The notes beneath the pieces were generated by a model that was given only the letters and a program-made list of their open reading frames with translations, had not been told where the DNA came from and made no database searches. Shown one piece after another: positions 59,201-64,000 of a stretch of DNA of 64,000 bases; the stretch's first letter is position 1, and each line of letters starts with the position of its first letter. The position numbers and the translations under genes were made by a program. Source of the stretch: Panopea generosa (Eukaryota; Mollusca; Bivalvia; Adapedonta; Hiatellidae); NCBI GenBank assembly GCA_029582155.1, contig CM055898.1, forward strand, positions 21,747,339 through 21,811,338, read 5' to 3'.

Positions 59201-62200
59201 TCATCTGAAAAACAAATGCATGTACATATATATGAGTATAGTATAATTTACCCCTTAACACAACATCAAATAATGCATTTTTGATGACACATAACTGTGA
59301 CAATAGTTATCCAATTCGACCAGTTCAAGAACTTTTTCAAATATTATGGTTGTATAACAACTACGCAAGTTTGGTGGACATCAAGTGAAAGCTGCCAGTA
59401 CTAGAATGCACACAAGGTCAAATAATGCAATTTTTAGTAATTCAAGGGCCATAAATCTTACATTAATTACCCAATTAATGGTCATAAAACAACTGGATCA
59501 AATGGAAAAAATGTGGGTGCTACAGTGCACACAAGGTCAATAGTATATTTTTTAATGTTTCAAGTGCCATAACTCTGACATTAATAATCCAATTTGGCCA
59601 GTTCAATAACTTGTCTGAGATATTATGGTTATATACCTACTGTGTAAGTTTGGTGAGAATCAAATGAAAAATACGGGTGCTAGAATGCACACATGGTCAA
59701 AAAGTGCATTTTTTCATATTTCAAGGGCCATAACTCTGACATTAATAACCCAATTTAGCCATTTCAAGAACTTGTCCATGATAATATGGTTATATAACTA
59801 CTGTGCAAGTTTGGTGAGGATTAAATGAACAAGAGTTGTCAGAAGTCAACAAAGCTCTCCAATGGGATAAAACTCACCAGCCATGCAAAGATTGAGATTG
59901 GAGGTAAAATTCAAAACTTAAACACAACTAAATGCAAAAGTTTAACTTGGGTGTCTACAGATGAAAAATTAAGTCTAAAGAGCAATAACTTTGCTAAAAT
60001 GCAACCCAGAGTTATGGTTATTGTCTTTGTGTGTTCAACAGATGACGGTGAACACGCATGCGGAGTTGCATTCATATCCAATCAGTGGTTGCATAGATAT
60101 CTTAAACTTAAACACAACTAAAGCGAAAGTTAACCCTGGGTGTCTCAGTCAAAAAAGGACCATAACTATGCCAAAATGCAATTCAGAGAACTTTATGTTT
60201 CTTGTCTCTGTGTGTTCCATTGATGGTGGTGAGCACACATGTGAATTTTGATTCATATCCAATGAGTGTTTGCATAGATATCTTAAACTTAAACGCAACT
60301 AAACGTAAAAGTTTAACCTAGGTGTCTAAGTACAAAAAGGGTCATAACTCAGCCAAAATGCAATCCACAGTTATGGTTATTGTCTCCGTGTGTTCCATTG
60401 ATGATGGTGAACACACATGCCAAGTTTCATTCATATCCAATGAGTGTATGCATAGATATCTTAAACTTAAACACAAAACTTTAACCTGGGTGTCTACAGA
60501 CGCTAAGAGTGCTAGAATGCACACATGATCAAATAGTGCTTTTTTAATGTTTCAAGAGCCATAACTCTGATATTTATAATCCTATATGGCCAGTTCAAGA
60601 ACTTGTACGAGATATGTTTATATAACTACTATATAAGTAGAACCAGTACAAAGCATATGCGGAAAAAGTGCCTTGCTCAAGGACACCACACATAGTCGTA
60701 GCGGAGGATCGAACCCACGACCCTATGATCATGGGTTTTGTGCTCTACCACTAGACCATGCGTTCCACATCCGATATATAAGTTGAGTGACAAGCCAATG
60801 AAAAAATATGGGTGCTAGAGTGCACACAACAAAAAGTTCACTGGCGGACGATGGAAGACAGACAACGGACAACAGGCGATCAAAATGGCTGATCTTGAGC
60901 TTTGCTTAGGTGAGCTAATAAAGGGAGTAAATATTTCTTAAAATACAATAAGACATGTTTTTAATATTATCTAGTGTACTGATTAATAACTAAATAAGAT
61001 GAAAATTAAGTATTTGTTTCTTTTTTTTATTACATTTAATGTCAGGCCACATATATGCAAAATATAATTGTTTTCCCTTCACTTTGGGGGAATGGGGGCA
61101 AGGGCCCTTTGAGAGAGGGAGAGGGTGGGGATTTTCGAGCACATCGTATCCTGTCATTACACAGAAAATCTCATGGTACATGTATAAAAAGTATAACAAG
61201 TTGGAAAGAAAGGTAATTAGCCTAACCAGTAGCAGGTTAACCAGAAAATCACCCCCTCCATCAAAGAGTAATTAATAAAACATAAGGGGGTATTACAATT
61301 TCATATGCTCATCATGTAGATCCATACCATATCTGAAAACAGCAGAATTATGGCTTTGTACCAGACCCGAATACTCTGCTCTATATTGTGTTTATGTTTC
61401 ATATATATTATGCACTGTATATTTCCAAAGAATGGAAGATGAAAAATTAACGATTTTCTGAATGTCACAATTTCTCAAACGCTTTTTACATACCTTTGGT
61501 ATTTTCCTTTGAAGTTCCATCATTTTTGACCAGAGACGATTTTTCTGCTGAAAAAAACAAAACAAAATAAATATTACACACTGAAGTAAAAGAAAACAAG
61601 TGTACATATTCCCTACATCTTTTTTATAACAATTTATTTATTTAAAAAAAACAGAAGCATCCCCGCTCCCCCACCACAAACTCGCATATTTTATTAAAAT
61701 CCACTATATTTCTACTGAAAAACATTTTGTGCCCATTCAGATTTTGTGTTGCTAACCCTAAGTATGGTTCCTATAAATCAAAATCCTGGATCAGCTCTTG
61801 TAGAACTCTCTTTGTTTGCATTTCAATCTTAGATTGATGAATTTTTTTAGAGAAATCAAAGCAATATTATAAATTGATTCTAGCATTTATCAAAACAAAA
61901 TACATTCCAGGAATAAAGCATATAACTTGATCATATAAGAAGATGTCACCCAAGATAACATTATGGACCATGTAAGAAATAAAGGGAAGTAATAAAACTG
62001 TTATAAAAAATTGCCCATCCACAAATTACATGCAGCACATGTATGTGAAGAAATCACTGACTAGTTCAGAAACACTGATCATGTCAACTGATAATTACTG
62101 TAACTATTATTTAAAAAGCTGTCTTTTATTAAAACATATGTAACTCCAAAACATAAATACATACTGTGTATTTCAGGTAATATTACAGAAAGCAACCATG

Positions 62201-63321
62201 ATTAAAATGATAATAAATATTTTCAAGTTCTTTAAAACATTTTTCAGTTCTTTTTAATCTTTCCTTGTTAGAACTTATATAGGAAATGCCCAAGTTTATA
62301 TAGTAATTTAAATGTCAGGTCTGAGACCATTCATAAGCTTTTAAAAGCATCTTTGGCCCTTCTAAATTGTTTCTTCTTTACAAGATATTTTTTTCTCTCA
62401 GTGCTTAACTATACTGTATTTTCTCAAGTGAGTTGATGTCTTTGGAGAGTTAGGCATCCAAGAGAATCTTTACTCCAATGTTGAGCAGACAAGGTATTAT
62501 GTATATATGCTAGCTTTCTGAAGGTTTATACAAAGGAAGTCTACTGTCAATAGGCTTTCTTTCAGATGTTAGTTATGTGGATGCCCTAGTGTAAATCTTT
62601 GGCTATGGTGATGCCAAGACAGGGTACTTGTTGCAGAAAGGTGTTGTTCAGTTAACAAGTGATGAGACTTTTTACACATACTTAGGATATAACATTTCTT
62701 CACATTAAAATGTATATCTCACATGGTGTTCCATTTTTCTGGCTTCTGTAGGTCATATTGGCTAATCAATGTATATGGTTAGGTATAAAAGACAATTATC
62801 GGCAAAAAGATGGACTTGGGAGATTACGCACTCAGGAAGGTTGTTGTTTATAATTGAAACTGTAATTAATTGCCATGGTAAACTATTCCAAGGTTCTATA
62901 ACTGTATTTTCATACAAATGCTTTCTCGGTCTCTAATCTAATGTGTTACTTGAATAGTTAAAACTTATTCTTGCACATTTTATTTTAAAATTATGAACAC
63001 TTGCATTACTAAAGTAATATGTGATGTATTTATAATATGAATTTCATTCTCAATTAACAAAGAGGCACAAAACAAATGATAAAGATAACAGGATATATGC
63101 AAAAATTATGTCATCATATCAAGATCATGAGAGACGTGCAACACTTCAAATATCTGACCTTTACCTTCTGAAATGTTCAGTGAAAGAAACCTTCTGGTGC
63201 TCGCATATGGTGTCATACAAGTTCCATTTGATGATTCCAAACACAAAGTCTTTAGTTTACTTCCACAAACAGTTCTATTGATAAACACAATTTTTTGGAA
63301 CACCGATGCCATTATTATCAA
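56245..63321 (-). CDS. FAM162: FAM162-type mitochondrial membrane protein (five exons)
   Basis: Exons on the minus strand: 63321-63165, 61547-61494, 59204-59166, 57898-57802 and 56452-56245 (stop). Introns are GT-AG and phases agree (1, 1, 1, 2), giving 184 residues from the first ATG or 181 from the ATG at 63312; vertebrate FAM162A is about 154. Residues 1-50 are rich in Arg, Ser and hydrophobics with few acids, like a mitochondrial presequence. The family core begins FDKTILVWAGRYKSKADIP (94-112), continues DTLNRARDKMRV (118-129), then one membrane helix (130-148). The tail is charged and has seven Gln in a row (CAG/CAA) before NLAK. FAM162A (HGTD-P) is a hypoxia-induced mitochondrial protein tied to cell death in mammals; function here is inferred from family only. 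The acceptor of exon 2 is CAGCAG, so isoforms with or without one residue are likely. Exon order and spacing leave no room for doubt about the strand. Confidence 0.85.
57352..57605 (+). mobile_element. tRNA-derived SINE, family B, in intron 4
   Basis: Head GCCCAGTTAGCTCGGATGGT, GACTATCAATCCAGGGGTCA and B box GAGTTTGAATACC. Body GATTGATATACAACATC, CTCACTGCTGATTCATGTGG, CTGATAGCCCTTGATGG. The tail is short (AAACAAACAAATAAA). Confidence 0.8.
58076..58165 (-). mobile_element. Short SINE family A remnant
   Basis: AAACTCAGAGCTTACATGAA and CCTATGGTAAAACCATTACT match, with decay, the body seen in reverse at 2290-2360. Confidence 0.4.
58605..58975 (-). mobile_element. Full-length SINE family B
   Basis: On the minus strand: head GCCCGATTAGCTCAGTCGGT, TGACTATCAATCCAGGGGTC, B box GAGTTTGAATCCC; then TTGATGATTGATATACGACA, GATTCAAGTGGGAAAGTTATC, CTTGCGGAGACGGGGTG, CGAGTACTGGTTAATCCC, GTTAGCCCTCGATGGC and an (AATC)n tail (58678-58692). 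A partial second copy of the 3' end (TTAGCCCTCCAATGGCATAA) follows at 58617-58640. This is the best copy of the family in the window and can serve as its reference. Confidence 0.85.
58980..59115. mobile_element. Second copy of the 46840-46995 repeat
   Basis: CGTAAGCAGTCACCTCTATA, AGCAACTTGTCTTAAGCAGC, GCAAATTAACCTCTATTTAC. It directly abuts the SINE. Confidence 0.6.
59280..60925. mobile_element. Nested non-autonomous elements with internal tandem repeats
   Basis: The outer element has units of roughly 120-160 bp (CAAGGGCCATAACTCTGAC, CAATTTGGCCAGTTCAAGAA, AAGTTTGGTGAGAATCAAAT, GTGCTAGAATGCACACA). Its right end, GCGATCAAAATGGCTGATC with GGACAACAG before it, reverse-complements the left-end module of the 33318-34810 element. 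A second element (about 59838-60505), starting CAAGAGTTGTCAGAAGTCAA, with three units of ~180 bp (GCATAGATATCTTAAACTTA, GTTATGGTTATTGTCT, GTGTGTTCCATTGATG), interrupts one outer unit. A SINE interrupts another. All are in intron 2 of the FAM162-type gene (intron 59205-61493). Confidence 0.75.
60643..60770 (-). mobile_element. tRNA-derived SINE inserted in the nested element
   Basis: Minus strand: head CGCATGGTCTAGTGGTAGAG, B box GTGGGTTCGATCCTC, then GTGTCCTTGAGCAAGGCACT, a block common to many aquatic-animal SINEs. It separates ATATAAGT and ATATAAGTTGAGTG, so ATATAAGT may be the target-site duplication. Confidence 0.8.
61548..62415. other. Intron 1 stretch without recognised features
   Basis: AT-rich; no exon or element recognised. 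Confidence 0.4.
62420..63000 (-). pseudogene. LINE reverse-transcriptase relics
   Basis: On the minus strand near 62815-62795 the frame reads LFADNCLLY, the catalytic box of a non-LTR reverse transcriptase with Asn in place of the second Asp. Downstream, frames shift and stops appear, but EARKMEHH and KKSHHLLTEQ-like blocks continue the RT palm. A second piece (about 62960-62840) reads ERPRKHLYENTVIEPWNSLP, typical of an RT C-terminal tail. Since the C-terminal piece comes first, they are from two copies or a rearranged one. Confidence 0.65.
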
Positions 63322-63460
63322 ACGTTATTTGACTTGACTTATGTCACGAAAACATACACCACTTTGATGCACGGAAATATCCGAATACATCCAATCATAA
63401 TACTTCCGGTCAAAACGAAAGTAGCGCTGTGCCGAGCAATTTGATTGGTTTAATTCATTT
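63322..63460 (-). promoter_or_regulatory. Likely promoter of the FAM162-type gene
   Basis: ACTTCCGG at 63402-63409 is CCGGAAGT on the minus strand, the ETS/GABP (NRF-2) site common in genes for mitochondrial proteins. ATTGG at about 63444 gives a CCAAT box on the minus strand about 120 bases before the first ATG. The transcription start cannot be placed. Confidence 0.5.
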
Positions 63461-64000
63461 AAAACACTTGATTTCATTGGGTGCACGCTTTGACAGTTCT
63501 CGGTGGATCTCTGTGAAGCTGTACATAATAAATGGAGACAATTTTATTTTATTGATCTGAACGTTTTTTGTATTACAACAGATCCCACCAAGCATCTCCT
63601 AGTTAATACAACACCAGCCACAAAAGGTATCAATGAACGATAATTTATTCACAATGTAATCTTCCAAATTTAGCTAAATTATAACGTAAGCAGCTCTTCT
63701 TTTTTTTCTTTCATTTTCGAACTTCATTCATTTGATTAAATGCTTTAATGTTCATTTTTTCATTTTGTTCTTATCTCGTTCTTTTTCTACGATAGTATCA
63801 TGTATATAAAGTTGTATAATACAAACATTTACAAATATCTCGAGGAGAGTGTGATATGCAACTAATGGACCTGTCACTCACGACCCTTTGATTGATAATC
63901 AGTAGCCTGATTAATAAGGCGTGAATGGACAGCTTTTTTTATTATTTTGATATCTGATCTGCTGTCCATAACGCCGTCTCGGGAGACGAAAAATAAAAAT
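63461..64000. other. Upstream region, no gene called
   Basis: A tRNA-like SINE scrap may lie at 63870-63930 (TCACGACCCTTTGATTGATAATCAGT, shown as its landmark CACGACCCTTTGATTG). No exon could be supported before the window ends. Confidence 0.35.

Overview
This is a eukaryotic, AT-rich, intron-rich window, most likely from a bivalve mollusc. The genes have small exons and long introns with canonical GT-AG sites and good coding phase. The intergenic and intronic DNA is packed with tRNA-derived SINEs, foldback and MITE-like elements, decayed LINEs and minisatellites of the kind common in bivalves. The taxon is inferred from gene style and repeat type; no database was searched. No bacterial, CRISPR, rRNA or intact tRNA gene was seen.

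Three protein-coding genes can be rebuilt by joining exons by eye. (1) 17244 down to 2522, minus strand: a four-exon gene for an unrecognised 82-residue protein. Its 12 kb intron (4116-16148) holds most of the oddities on the left: two large inverted-repeat (foldback) elements, a 3.7 kb array of a 36-bp unit, a 57-bp minisatellite and a third, degenerate tandem array. (2) 23566-44893, plus strand: a five-exon BAK gene (pro-apoptotic Bcl-2 family), 231 residues, with BH3, BH1, BH2 and a C-terminal membrane anchor all readable. Intron 3 carries a full-length Tc1-like transposase gene, which has lost one catalytic Asp and sits inside an older non-autonomous element. (3) 63321 down to 56245, minus strand: a five-exon FAM162-type mitochondrial membrane protein, 184 residues. 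Genes 2 and 3 converge, with about 11 kb between them; both families are linked to mitochondrial cell death in vertebrates.

Layout: 1-4.1 kb SINE and retroposon copies plus the last two exons of gene 1; 4.2-10.3 kb foldback elements and the 36-bp array; 12-14 kb two more tandem arrays; 15-17.5 kb dispersed repeat, poly-G and the start of gene 1; 18-23.5 kb MITE and upstream DNA of BAK; 23.5-45 kb BAK; 45-56 kb gene-poor, with a few repeats; 56-63.4 kb FAM162-type gene with nested transposons and LINE relics in its introns; 63.4-64 kb its upstream DNA.

The most unusual structure is the second foldback element (about 9340-10300). Its two arms match through unique sequence into the edge of the 36-bp tandem repeat, but the left side carries about 100 units and the right only two or three decayed ones. 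This looks like a Foldback/Galileo-type element in which one arm's internal repeats expanded strongly.
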